IMG/VR virus record: IMGVR_UViG_3300043395_002393
Location: 1 to 64,000 of that record
Length of the DNA: 64,000 bases
Strand: one strand, 5' to 3'
Source: a virus
Below, piece by piece: positions 1 through 7,209 of this stretch. The translations under genes were made by a program, and so were the position numbers. Position 1 is the stretch's first letter. The number at the start of each line of letters is the position of its first letter. The notes below the pieces were generated by a model. That model had not been told where the DNA came from. It saw only the letters and a list, made by a program, of their open reading frames with translations, and made no database searches.

Positions 1-19
1 GTGTTCATGGTCTGGTTCT

Positions 20-57
20 GGTTGGTGGTTGGTGGTTGGTGGTTGGTGGTTGGTGGT
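20..57. repeat. G-rich heptamer tandem repeat
   Basis: About five copies of a GGTTGGT heptamer run up to the stop codon of the first minus-strand gene. Read on the plus strand it has regularly spaced GG pairs that could form a two-tetrad G-quadruplex. Shorter GGTTGGTGG tracts recur in other gaps of this left block, near 1,207 and 1,858. Function unknown. Confidence 0.7.
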
Positions 58-390
58 CTAGGCAAGGGCAAGCAAAGCGTCGCGTTCGGGGGTGTAGCTG
101 TCGGGCCATGCGGGCAAGCTGCTGCCGCGTCCGTCGTGTTGACGGAACGTGTAAACGCGGGCTCCGTCGCTCTCGCGTTCGTCGGTGGTGACATATCCGG
201 AAACCCATCGGCCGGCGATGCGGCAGCGGGCGGGAATCGAGAAAAACGTGTCGGCGGTCTGGGCCATCTCAACAGCGCGGATGACTCCGTCTGAGCAAAG
301 GGCGCGGTGGCCGTTGCGGGCATACAGTCCCCAAGGATAGACCTGTTTGGTGTAGGTCTTCGGGCGGGCGGGTGTGCTGGTCGTGGTCAT
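58..390 (-). CDS. Hypothetical protein (110 aa)
   Basis: Not recognised. The start at 390 was chosen because the protein begins MTTTSTPARP and the upstream in-frame extension is low-complexity Pro/Ser/Thr sequence typical of a shadow frame. The interior is rich in aromatic and charged residues (KQVYPWGLYARNGHRALC), consistent with a small folded cytoplasmic protein. It lies 7 bases after the stop of the next upstream gene and is last in the minus-strand series 2,707 to 58. Confidence 0.6.
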   Translation of the reverse strand: MTTTSTPARPKTYTKQVYPWGLYARNGHRALCSDGVIRAVEMAQTADTFFSIPARCRIAGRWVSGYVTTDERESDGARVYTFRQHDGRGSSLPAWPDSYTPERDALLALA

Positions 391-397
391 GGGTAGA

Positions 398-1189
398 TCA
401 GGCGAGGGCTTGCTTGTGCTCGGCGATGGTTTCGAGGAGGTCGCGGCGGTCGGCGAGGATCGCGGCAACCTGGGCGCGGATAGCCTCGGCGGCGGCCGGG
501 TAGGTCTCGGCGAGGGCGGAGGGGCAAAGCTGACGAAGCTCGCGGGCCAAGCGGCGGAAGGTGGCGCGGTTGCGGTTGAGGTCGGCGCGGGCTTCCTCAA
601 GGTCGAGCTCGTGGCGGTGCATCTCCTGAAACTCCCTCTCGTCCTCGGCCATGCGTTGGGCGACGCTGTCGGCGCGGCGGACGGTGTCGCGGGCGGCGTC
701 GCGGCGGATGTCGTCGGCGGCATAGCTGCTGTCGGCGTCGCTGTAGTCGATGCGCTCCGCGCTTGTGAGGTCCACGCGCAATCCATCATCCCACGAGCTG
801 CGGACGGCTTCGAAGATCAGGCCGGGGAAGTCGGCGAGAATGACGGCGGCGGCTTCCAGCGTGTCCTGCTGGTGCTCGTCGGTGTACCAACCCCGGTGGC
901 TGAGGAAGGTACGGCCGGGCCAGTAGTGGGAAACAAGGGGGGAGTCCTCGTTCGTCCATAGGGTGGGGGTGGGGGCGTCGGGAGCGGAAAGCTCCGGGCC
1001 GCTGTCGTAGTTACCGAGGCGGTAGGCGCGACGCTCGGCAAGGGTGTTGCCGGCGTAGGTGGGGAGCTGGCGGAGGGCGGCAAGCTGCGAGGGGGCGCGG
1101 CGGGTCTGCCAGCGGGCGAGCCGGGCGGCCGGGGTGGTGCGGTTGCGCAGTGCGCGGGTGATGTCGGCGATGGTCGGGGTCGGTTTCAT
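398..1189 (-). CDS. Hypothetical protein with C-terminal coiled coil (263 aa)
   Basis: Not recognised. Residues about 1-60 are basic (many Arg), the middle holds an acidic aromatic stretch, and residues about 155-263 are almost entirely heptad-compatible charged and Ala/Leu sequence, which predicts a long coiled coil. No catalytic motif is visible. Second-last gene of the left minus-strand block. A scaffold-like or DNA-binding accessory role is possible but is only inference. Confidence 0.65.
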   Translation of the reverse strand: MKPTPTIADITRALRNRTTPAARLARWQTRRAPSQLAALRQLPTYAGNTLAERRAYRLGNYDSGPELSAPDAPTPTLWTNEDSPLVSHYWPGRTFLSHRGWYTDEHQQDTLEAAAVILADFPGLIFEAVRSSWDDGLRVDLTSAERIDYSDADSSYAADDIRRDAARDTVRRADSVAQRMAEDEREFQEMHRHELDLEEARADLNRNRATFRRLARELRQLCPSALAETYPAAAEAIRAQVAAILADRRDLLETIAEHKQALA

Positions 1190-1220
1190 GGGTCGAGGTG
1201 CTGCGGGGTTGGTGGTTGGG

Positions 1221-1445
1221 CTAGGCGTCGGCGATGCGGCGGCAGTGCTGGCAAGGCTTGTTCTCGGGGTTGTGCCGGTGCTCGGCGTCGATGGTTACCG
1301 GGGCGGAGTGACGCGGGAGTCCGCAAAGCGTGGCGGAGTAGTCCGGGCACATGATGTGGGCCGGCTTGTTCCGGTGTTTCCATGCTCGGCGCATGGCGGC
1401 GGCCTGGTGCCAAGTAAGGGGTGCGGGGTGCGGGGTTGTGGTCAT
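1221..1445 (-). CDS. Small Cys/His protein (74 aa)
   Basis: Not recognised. The start at 1,445 overlaps the stop of the upstream gene as ATGA, which suggests translational coupling. The C-terminus carries a CQHC motif and there is a second Cys/His group in the middle (HIMCPDYSATLCG), so a single zinc site is plausible. The N-terminal half is basic. A small zinc-binding phage accessory protein fits, but there is no further evidence. Confidence 0.55.
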   Translation of the reverse strand: MTTTPHPAPLTWHQAAAMRRAWKHRNKPAHIMCPDYSATLCGLPRHSAPVTIDAEHRHNPENKPCQHCRRIADA

Positions 1446-1849
1446 GGGGTGGTCTCGGTGATGAAAAGCACAGTGCAAGTGCCGGCGGGGTAAAGTGCGA
1501 CCTGGTCGCCATAGTCGGCGCGGCGGCAGGGGTGGCCGGTCATGTCCAGCGCGGCCTTAGCCTGGCGGACGGCGTCGCGCATGGTGGCGGCAATGACGGT
1601 CCCTCGGCGGGTCCAAGAATAGTTCACTTCCCCTCCGAAGGTGTCGGTCCATTCGTAGGTGTAGGCGTTGGCGCGGATGACGGCGTAGGCATCGAGCCGG
1701 GCGGCGTGCTCGGCCGGGGTCAACTCCTCGTCGCTGAACTCGCGGCGGGCTTTGAGGATGTCGGCAAGCACGGCGTCGAGGTCGAGGTCGGCGGGGCTGG
1801 TGTCGGCGAGGAAGTCGGCGAGGACGCGGCGGGCGGTGGCAAGTTTCAT
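1442..1849 (-). CDS. Hypothetical protein (135 aa)
   Basis: Not recognised. The N-terminal 50 residues look helical with Asp/Ala/Leu repeats (ADLDLDAVLADIL). The C-terminal half contains a beta-like segment (YTYEWTDTFGGEVNYSWTRRGTVIAATMRDAVRQA) that could be a small dsRBD-like or substrate-binding fold. Its stop overlaps the next gene by 4 bases. The 31-base hairpin repeat at 1,870-1,900 lies just upstream of its start. Confidence 0.6.
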   Translation of the reverse strand: MKLATARRVLADFLADTSPADLDLDAVLADILKARREFSDEELTPAEHAARLDAYAVIRANAYTYEWTDTFGGEVNYSWTRRGTVIAATMRDAVRQAKAALDMTGHPCRRADYGDQVALYPAGTCTVLFITETTP

Positions 1850-1869
1850 GGTGGTGCGGTGGTGGTTGT

Positions 1870-1900
1870 GGGCGGAGGGGTTGAACCTCCGCCCGTGGTG
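1870..1900. repeat. 31-base hairpin repeat, copy 1
   Basis: A 9-bp stem (GGGCGGAGG / CCTCCGCCC) around a 7-base loop, followed by GTGGTG. The identical 31 bases recur at 2,408-2,438. Each copy sits in the gap just after the stop of a minus-strand gene. There is no T-run, so it is not a classic intrinsic terminator; it may be an RNA-processing or stability element, or a small dispersed repeat. Confidence 0.75.
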
Positions 1901-1906
1901 CTGGTG

Positions 1907-2377
1907 CTAGTCGAGGCGGCCGGATGCGATGGCGGCGCGGACGGCGGGGAGGCTGGCGTTCTGCAAGTCCTCCTCGGTCACGGTGTCCACGTGTCCAAGG
2001 GCGAATTCGATGACGCGGGCGGACGCGGCGATTGTGACGGGGTCGTGGGGGAGTCGGGCGGGGCGGCGGCTCCATTTGCTCCATGCGGTGGCCATTACAT
2101 CGGCGGGGGCGTGGTGTAGCTCGGCAAGGGTCACGCTGTCCCGGCGGCCGGCGATGTAGTCGCAAGCGGCGGCGGTCGCCTCGTCGCGCCATTGGGCGGC
2201 GGCGGCGTCGGTGGCGGTCCATCCAAGGGCGGCGAGGGCGGCAGCGGTGGCGAGGGCGGCAGCGGTGGCGATGCGGCGGCCGGCGGCGCGGGCCTGGGTG
2301 TGGCGGCGGCGATTGCGGCGGCGGGTCATGGGGCGGAGCATGGCGGCGGACTGGTGGGCGATAAGTGCGGGGCTCAT
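1907..2377 (-). CDS. Hypothetical membrane-anchored protein (156 aa)
   Basis: Not recognised. Residues about 17-36 are strongly basic (Arg/His), followed by one hydrophobic Ala-rich segment at about 36-60, a typical N-in, C-out membrane anchor. The remaining 95 residues are soluble and acidic-basic mixed. An alternative start at an internal Met just before the Arg cluster would shorten it by about 16 residues. Part of the left minus-strand block; flanked on both sides by the 31-base hairpin repeat. Confidence 0.55.
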   Translation of the reverse strand: MSPALIAHQSAAMLRPMTRRRNRRRHTQARAAGRRIATAAALATAAALAALGWTATDAAAAQWRDEATAAACDYIAGRRDSVTLAELHHAPADVMATAWSKWSRRPARLPHDPVTIAASARVIEFALGHVDTVTEEDLQNASLPAVRAAIASGRLD

Positions 2378-2407
2378 GGTGTCGGGGTCGGTTGGTGGTG
2401 GTGGGTG

Positions 2408-2438
2408 GGGCGGAGGGGTTGAACCTCCGCCCGTGGTG
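2408..2438. repeat. 31-base hairpin repeat, copy 2
   Basis: An exact copy of the 1,870-1,900 element: 9-bp GC-rich stem, 7-base loop, then GTGGTG. It lies between the stop of the 2,444-2,707 gene and the start of the next gene, the same relative position as copy 1. Confidence 0.75.
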
Positions 2439-2443
2439 GGCGG

Positions 2444-2707
2444 TTAGCGGGCGGCGAGCTTGGCGACGGCGTCGCGGTCGAGGTCGATAGTGCCCTGTCC
2501 GTTCATGTTGCGGAAGGGGCGGACGGCAGACCAATCGGCAAAGCAGCCGGCGAGAAAGCGGGCGGCGGCGGCGGGGGTTTGGAACTCGTGGCGTCCTTCG
2601 TCCACGATGATCAGGATGCGCTTGCCGAAGTGTTCGGCGGTGGCGAGGGCGGCGGCGGTCTTGGCGAGGGCGGCGGCCTGGTCGGCGGTGGGGTATTGCG
2701 TAGGCAT
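2444..2707 (-). CDS. Hypothetical protein (87 aa)
   Basis: Not recognised. First gene of the left minus-strand block, so its promoter should lie in the AT-rich start of the gene-free region at 2,710-2,830. A helical Ala-rich N-terminus is followed by a beta-alpha core (RILIIVDEGRHEFQTPAAAARFLAGCF) that looks like a genuine small folded protein. No motif assigns a function. Confidence 0.6.
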   Translation of the reverse strand: MPTQYPTADQAAALAKTAAALATAEHFGKRILIIVDEGRHEFQTPAAAARFLAGCFADWSAVRPFRNMNGQGTIDLDRDAVAKLAAR

Positions 2708-2917
2708 GGCGGGAGCATCGGGGAAATCGCAGGAAACGCAAGCAATTTTTTCTTCATCGTGTTGCGATTGTTTGCAAGTGGTTGTTTTCCAGTGGGTTGT
2801 GACGATAAAGTTTTTTAGCGGATGAAATGGGACGGCGTGGGGGATTTTCGATTTCAGCGGATGAAAAGGGCGGGGGCATATCTTCCGGGCATAAGTGGCT
2901 GAAAATGAAAGCGTGGC

Positions 2918-3498
2918 GGGTTTATTCGATTTCAGGAGATTTCTCTATCTGGCATTACAACTCGAACAGCGGCGTGACGTGCCAGATATGGGAAAGTGGG
3001 TCGGAAAGGCGTTGAAAATGAAGGGGTTGCGAAGATCGGGCGCGGCGAGGGGTCGAGGTCGTGCCAGATACGTGCCAGATATGTGCCACGGTTGCGAGCC
3101 GTTGAAAATGAACGGGTTGCGAGGTAGATATGGTATATCTGGCACGTCACCAGCCGGTTTTGGGTCTGGCGGGGAGGGGGGAATATTTTTTCGGGTGGTG
3201 GAAAAAATCGCTCCCCCGTGTGGGGAGGTCGTTTAGAGTCGATGACGTGCCAGATATGGGAAAACACGGTTTTTCGGCTTGCGCAAGTGCTTGAAAATTA
3301 ATGGAAAATGGTCAAATTGTCTATCTGGCATTACATCTGGCGCGTATCTGGCGCATGACTTCGGGCTTCCGGGTGGCGGAATGGTGAAATCCCTTGTGGC
3401 TCTAGGGCTAGCGGGCGGCGTTTGGCGTATCTGGCACGTCATGGGCGATTTGTTAGACAAGTGCCAGATAGGTCAAAGCGGGGTTTATTCGATTCCAG
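2918..3498. repeat. Iteron cluster (TGCCAGATA and companion repeats)
   Basis: TGCCAGATA occurs on either strand at 2946, 2980, 3062, 3073, 3136, 3248, 3322, 3428 and 3462 (first base of each 9-mer), with a near copy at 3345 and a partial copy near 3334. Extended copies are longer: a 20-base sequence starting GACGTGCCAG is identical at 2976-2995 and 3244-3263, and TATCTGGCACGTCA is shared at 3136 and 3428. Two other repeat families are interleaved: GTTGAAAATGAA followed by GGGTTGCGA at 3011 and 3101, and GGGTTTATTCGATTYCAG at 2918 and 3481. Copies are in both orientations and irregularly spaced, as in protein-binding iterons. Confidence 0.75.
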
Positions 3499-3604
3499 CG
3501 AAAATCGTCTGCGGGGCGCGGCTGCTGGTCGGCCGGTCGGCTGGTCGGCTGGTGCTGGTGCTGGTCGGCTGGTCGGCTGGTGCTGGTCGGCTGGTGCTGG
3601 TCGG

Positions 3605-3646
3605 CTGGTGCTGGTGCTGGTGCTGGTGCTGGTGCTGGTGCTGGTG
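3605..3646. repeat. CTGGTG hexamer tandem array
   Basis: Seven exact tandem CTGGTG units, preceded by degenerate CTGGTCGG units from about 3,530 and followed by a 20-base unit repeated twice (about 3,647-3,686). Open frames here only spell the repeat (Leu-Val or His-Gln). The array separates the iterons from the first plus-strand gene. Confidence 0.75.
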
Positions 3647-3740
3647 CATCCTGGGCGCGGCTGGTGCATCCTGGGCGCGGCTGGTGCTGGTGCAGCCTGG
3701 GCGCTTGCCAGCGGCCGCCGGTTGCGGCATGGTGTGGGTG

Positions 3741-4448
3741 ATGTCACTTCTCGAATCGGTCACAAAGCAGGGCGGGACGCCGGAAGTCCGGGAGGCGCGG
3801 CGGTTGTTTCTCTACGGTGCCGGCGATGGCGTGAGGGTGCTCAAGGTCGAGCGGCTGGCGGAATTGTCGGGTGCTCACCAGCAGTCGATCCGCAAGTGGA
3901 TTCCGACCTGGGAGGCGGAGCTGGAAAAGATCGTCGCGAATTCGTCGGAATTTGGACTAGAAATGCGGTTAAATGCCGAAATTCTGGCAAAACACGAAAG
4001 CGACTGTTCACAAATTCGCCGTAAAATTGATGCGCAACTCGCTGAATTAGAGCAACTTCCGAAGATCGAAAAGTCGCTTCTCGCCGCCGTTCGGGCGGTC
4101 GCGGATTGTGGAAATCCTACAGCGGCCGATTCCGCGGTTGCGCTGCTGTCTAAGTTTTTTGAAGCGGGCAACTATCGCAGGACGGCGGAGGCGCACCTGC
4201 TCAAGCTGCAAGCTCACTGGTCCCGGATGGCCGGCATCGAGTCCTTGCAAGCGGTGGCGGAAACGCGGGAGAAAGCGCTTGCAACCGGTCGAGCGAAGCT
4301 CCGGCTTAAGAGCGAAGCGGCGGAGGCCGGCGCGGCTGGTGGCGATGGTGCGCGGCCGGCCGGCGGGTCCAGCGTCGCCGGCGGCGTCTTTGCCAAGCGG
4401 TCGCCAGCTGCTCCGGTCGTCGAGTCCATCACGGAAGATGACGTTTGA
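3741..4448 (+). CDS. Helix-turn-helix DNA-binding protein, possible small terminase or initiator
   Basis: 235 residues. Residues about 15-60 read as a helix-turn-helix (KVERLAELSGAHQQSIRKW). Residues about 60-180 are charged helical sequence fit for a coiled-coil oligomer, and the C-terminal tail is Ala/Gly-rich and disordered. An N-terminal DNA-binding HTH, central coiled coil and flexible tail is the plan of many phage small terminases, but the gene is 11 kb from the large terminase and directly downstream of the iterons, so a replication initiator or repeat-binding regulator is equally possible. The start was set at 3,741; a Met at 3,729 is an alternative. Confidence 0.6.
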   Translation: MSLLESVTKQGGTPEVREARRLFLYGAGDGVRVLKVERLAELSGAHQQSIRKWIPTWEAELEKIVANSSEFGLEMRLNAEILAKHESDCSQIRRKIDAQLAELEQLPKIEKSLLAAVRAVADCGNPTAADSAVALLSKFFEAGNYRRTAEAHLLKLQAHWSRMAGIESLQAVAETREKALATGRAKLRLKSEAAEAGAAGGDGARPAGGSSVAGGVFAKRSPAAPVVESITEDDV

Positions 4449-4865
4449 CGCTGGCGCGGCGTCGCCGGCTCGTTTCGGATTCTCCATCGCCGGCTCGCCG
4501 GCCGGGTCGCGGCGTCTCTGGTTCTCCGGTTCCGGTTGCTGACCGGATCGCCGGTTGACCAGGGCGGAGGCTAGCGGGGCGGGGGCATAGGGGCGCAAGG
4601 GACCCCCGGGAGCCGGCGGCGAGGGGGTACGGGGGCTTGCCGGTGCGATTCGCCAGCGAGACCGACCTCGGGAGCGGTGTGCATACACTGAGACCATTTT
4701 CAGTCCTGAAACCCGAAAACGCGAAATCCGGCTACAGTAAAGGGGAAGGGAACCCCGGACCCCCATACCCCGGTTGCCAAGGGACCCCCTACGGGGGCCT
4801 TCAGGAACCCCTGAATTAACTTGTCGATTGACAGCGCAATTAACGTCCCTATTGTTGCCCCCACC
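4449..4865. other. Intergenic region with hairpins and a promoter
   Basis: No gene. GC-rich inverted sequences fill it: CCCCC/GGGGG at 4,785-4,797 flanked by AAGG/CCTT, and TTCAGG/CCTGAA at 4,800-4,815. These could terminate transcription from the upstream gene. The promoter cassette at 4,828-4,858 follows directly. Confidence 0.5.
4828..4858 (+). promoter_or_regulatory. Sigma70-like promoter, cassette copy 1
   Basis: TTGACA at 4,828-4,833, a 16-base spacer, then TATTGT at 4,850-4,855. The spacer holds ATTAAC, and the block ends ATTGTTGC at 4,851-4,858. The start codon at 4,866 follows 7 bases later, so transcription would begin only about 4 bases before ATG. A second copy with the same spacing lies at 10,440-10,470. 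Confidence 0.55.
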
Positions 4866-5663
4866 ATGAACCCCACCGACCACGCCGCGATGCTGCGGCA
4901 GACATCCGCCCTGATGGAAGAAGCCGCCCGCGCCGTGGAGCGTGTGGAGGAGCTTGAAGCCCAGCTTGAGAAGCACCACGTCAACGGGAAGCGGCTCGAA
5001 GCTGCCATGCCGCCGCCCAACCCGATCCATCTGCAACCGTTAGTGGAGCGAGTTCTCTCTCGGTTGGGTCGGTATGAAGAGCTGTTTTCCGAAAACGAGG
5101 AGCTTCGTCGTGAGAACGCCGGGTTGAGAAGCGAGATCACCTCGCTCGGAAACCACGCCATCTGCCGCTTGAACTTGCTGGGCGATATTCACCGTGTCCT
5201 CGGTTCGGACGGCGGGGAGACGGGGGCGAACATGTTGACGGGAGTCCCGCCCGAGCTGGCCCGGCTGCCGAAGCGGATCGAGCGGCTCATCCGCGAGAAC
5301 GAGACGCTGGCCCGCAACGTGCCGCCCGAACCCTCGGTCACCTCGCTCGACGGGGTGCACTACGCCCAAACGACCGAAGCGGCACCGGAGAAGCCTTTCG
5401 CGTGGACTGGGAAAACCCCAGAAGAGCAGGCGGCTCTGGACGAGCTGAACGCCCTGGCGACCACCTGCCGGATCGTCGGACAACAGTGGTGCTCCACGTC
5501 AGGAAACCGCACCTTGTCGGACGCAGTCCAATTCTACATCGACCACCCGCTCTCGGGTAAGGTGTTGGTCCTCTGCAACGTCAACCAGAACGTCGTAACG
5601 GGGGCCTTGACCTACGAGCCCGTGCGCGTTAGCGATCTCCCCTCTCTCCCCTCTCTCCCCTGA
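4866..5663 (+). CDS. Hypothetical coiled-coil protein (265 aa)
   Basis: Not recognised. Residues about 10-50 and 65-95 are strong coiled-coil candidates (RVEELEAQLEKHH; ELFSENEELRRENAGLRSEI). The C-terminal 100 residues look globular and end in a Pro-Ser-Leu repeat (LPSLPSLP) encoded by a CT-rich tract. The ATG at 4,866 was chosen because it lies 7 bases after the promoter cassette; an upstream TTG at 4,821 would overlap the promoter. The tmRNA begins 7 bases after the stop, so both may share one transcript. Confidence 0.65.
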   Translation: MNPTDHAAMLRQTSALMEEAARAVERVEELEAQLEKHHVNGKRLEAAMPPPNPIHLQPLVERVLSRLGRYEELFSENEELRRENAGLRSEITSLGNHAICRLNLLGDIHRVLGSDGGETGANMLTGVPPELARLPKRIERLIRENETLARNVPPEPSVTSLDGVHYAQTTEAAPEKPFAWTGKTPEEQAALDELNALATTCRIVGQQWCSTSGNRTLSDAVQFYIDHPLSGKVLVLCNVNQNVVTGALTYEPVRVSDLPSLPSLP

Positions 5664-5669
5664 ATTTTT

Positions 5670-6053
5670 GGGTGCCCCGGGTTTCGACGTGATTCCGGTT
5701 CACCAATGTAGCACGCGGAGGTTGATCGGCTGGCCTCCTAAAAAGCCGATCGCAAGACCAACTGGCAACAATGACCAGATCCCCGATTACGCGCCGAGCC
5801 TGGCCGAAGCCGACGAGATCCTCGCCCGCTTCGCGACCGAGCTTGAACTCGTCTGAGGGAGCACGCCCCGGAGCCGGCCGACGCAGGCCCGGGGAAACAA
5901 TGCGTCGGAAAAACAGTCTGCATCCTGCCGATGATGCAGTGGTGGAGGTGACCGGAAACGGTCGCCTTATGGTGCCCGGCGTCATCCGGGACAAGCGTGT
6001 AGAAGCATTGGTGACAGGTGTCGCGGACAGTGGTTCAACTCCACTGGCATCCC
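5670..6053 (+). ncRNA. ssrA: Transfer-messenger RNA (tmRNA)
   Basis: A 384-base tmRNA. The acceptor stem GGGTGCC (5,670-5,676) pairs with GGCATCC (6,046-6,052). The conserved 5-prime core GGGTTTCGACGTGATT lies at 5,679-5,694. The T arm is AGTGG-TTCAACT-CCACT at 6,029-6,045, preceded by the conserved GGAC. Long-range helix P2 is supported by CACCAATG (5,701-5,708) with CATTGGTG (6,006-6,013), and GCACGC (5,711-5,716) with GCGTGT (5,995-6,000). Pseudoknot PK1 is formed by GGAGG/CCTCC (5,717-5,721 with 5,734-5,738) and GATCGGCT/AGCCGATC (5,724-5,731 with 5,744-5,751). CCA is not encoded. tmRNA with SmpB rescues stalled ribosomes and tags the nascent protein; no smpB is seen here. It is flanked by phage-type genes on both sides. 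Confidence 0.92.
5764..5856 (+). other. tmRNA tag reading frame (30 codons plus stop)
   Basis: The resume codon is most likely GGC at 5,764, 12 bases after PK1, a spacing close to that in E. coli. The frame reads GNNDQIPDYAPSLA, continues through EADEIL and ends RFATELELV before TGA at 5,854. The alternative frame beginning GCA at 5,765 has no early stop. Thirty residues is long for a tag, and the end is not the usual ALAA-type degron. Confidence 0.6.
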
Positions 6054-6106
6054 CTTTCCATTTTTGGCTTGTAAAAAGCGCCAGAAACCGGCAAATCCGG
6101 CGGCGC

Positions 6107-6631
6107 ATGAACAAGTCCAACCGATTGTTGAAAGCTGCCTTTGAGCGAGGCTACCGGGTCAATGAGCGCGGCGAAGTAGTGAGCCCGAAAGGGCGAGTGA
6201 GAAAGCCTCAACAGCATCTCAAAAAGTGCGGCTACTGCGTAGCGATCTTCACGGTAGACGATCGTGAAGGGACAAGCTACCCACTCAGAGTCCATCGGCT
6301 GCTAGCCTACCAGATGTTCGGCGACCGGGTGTTCGAGCCAGGAATCGAGGTCCGACACCTCGATGGAAACTCGCTGAACAACACACCTGAAAACATCGCG
6401 CTCGGGACACCGTCCCAGAACGCGCTTGATCGCCCTCCGATCGACCGCAGGCTTCACGCCAGTGTCGCAGGAAAGGCTCAGTCACCGCACACGGACGAAA
6501 CATGGGCGGCTGTTCGTGCGGACCGCGCGGCCGGGATGGGGTACAAGAAGCTCCGGGCAAAGTATGGGATTGGGCTTTCAACCTTATCCTTCCAACTCTC
6601 GAAAACTGCCAAGCGCAGGACTCCTTTTTGA
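6107..6631 (+). CDS. HNH homing endonuclease
   Basis: 174 residues, probably a free-standing homing endonuclease. The HNH core is visible at about residues 75-105: an R-V-H-R-L-L segment, then EVRHLDGNSLNNTPENIALG, the usual H-L-D-G-N...N...N-L layout. The N-terminal part (YRVNERGEVVSPKGRV) resembles the NUMOD-type strand module common in these enzymes. The C-terminal part (GMGYKKLRAKYGIGLSTLSFQLSK) reads as a DNA-binding helix-turn-helix. The ATG at 6,107 was chosen because longer frames run back into the tmRNA. It starts 54 bases after the tmRNA, as if the RNA or its neighbour had been the homing target. Confidence 0.8.
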   Translation: MNKSNRLLKAAFERGYRVNERGEVVSPKGRVRKPQQHLKKCGYCVAIFTVDDREGTSYPLRVHRLLAYQMFGDRVFEPGIEVRHLDGNSLNNTPENIALGTPSQNALDRPPIDRRLHASVAGKAQSPHTDETWAAVRADRAAGMGYKKLRAKYGIGLSTLSFQLSKTAKRRTPF

Positions 6632-6635
6632 CGAC

Positions 6636-7160
6636 ATGAATGCAACAGTGAAGACAGCACAGATGGGCCTCGCCGCAGGTGAGGTGGTGGAAGTGGTCAA
6701 CCGCGGCGTCCGGTCCTGCGTGGTCCGCAGCGGCAACCGCGAGATCAACGTGACGGTGCCGACCGAGGACCTCGACTTCTCGGGACCGATTGACGGGCCG
6801 CCGCCCGAACCGGGCGAAACCAGCGACATTGGAACCACCCCGGCACCGGTGGAGAACGCCGCGCCCTACGACCCGGAGACGGACCCCGCGGTGAAGGATC
6901 TGGACGATCCGAACAACGTCATGCGGTCTGAAAAGACCATCGAGGTCCTGCCGGACTCCTGCGACGAGGAGCTGCCCGATACGATCGGCGGTGAGCCGAC
7001 CAGCGAGGTCGAGTCCAAGCGGACCTTGCTCGATGACGAGCGCGACGTGGATGCGTTCCCGGAAGCCCACACGTCCGCCGACGACAGCGACCTCGACGAG
7101 GAGCTGCCGGAGCCCCAGGGCGGCTGCACCGACGGCGAGAGCTGCGAGGCGTGCCAATGA
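6636..7160 (+). CDS. Acidic Asp/Glu-rich hypothetical protein (174 aa)
   Basis: Not recognised. After a short N-terminal beta-like domain (about residues 1-45, VEVVNRGVRSCVVRSGNREINVTV) the rest is Pro/Asp/Glu-rich and probably disordered, ending with a Cys-containing tail (GGCTDGESCEACQ). Strong acidity suggests a DNA mimic or a chaperone-like or structural accessory protein, but that is inference. It begins 4 bases after the HNH gene stop and ends ahead of the 7,210-7,238 hairpin. Confidence 0.6.
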   Translation: MNATVKTAQMGLAAGEVVEVVNRGVRSCVVRSGNREINVTVPTEDLDFSGPIDGPPPEPGETSDIGTTPAPVENAAPYDPETDPAVKDLDDPNNVMRSEKTIEVLPDSCDEELPDTIGGEPTSEVESKRTLLDDERDVDAFPEAHTSADDSDLDEELPEPQGGCTDGESCEACQ

Positions 7161-7209
7161 CCTTCCGGCCGGATCGACCGGCGTAAGCAGCCGTCGCTCG
7201 GTCCACGCA

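Larger units (their letters stand above)
2708..3740. other. Gene-free divergent region, probable origin or control region
   Basis: About 1 kb with no credible gene lies between the minus-strand left block and the plus-strand block. It opens with AT-rich sequence at about 2,740-2,830 (TTTTTTC and TTTTTTAGC tracts), then the iteron cluster at 2,918-3,498, then GC-rich tandem repeats at about 3,530-3,690. Reading frames across it translate to repeat-derived or low-complexity peptides. Dispersed iterons, an AT-rich flank and divergent genes are what a phage or plasmid replication origin usually shows; a regulatory or packaging site is the alternative. Confidence 0.6.

Noticed and set aside
2827-3267. 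Short ORFs on both strands in the iteron region
   Set aside because: They are made of the repeats (GTSGTY-type peptides), have no plausible start context and no folded sequence.
3279-3740. Long ORF through the tandem repeats
   Set aside because: It translates to Leu-Val-Gly-Trp repeat peptide created by the CTGGTG array; only the part after about 3,729 looks like protein.
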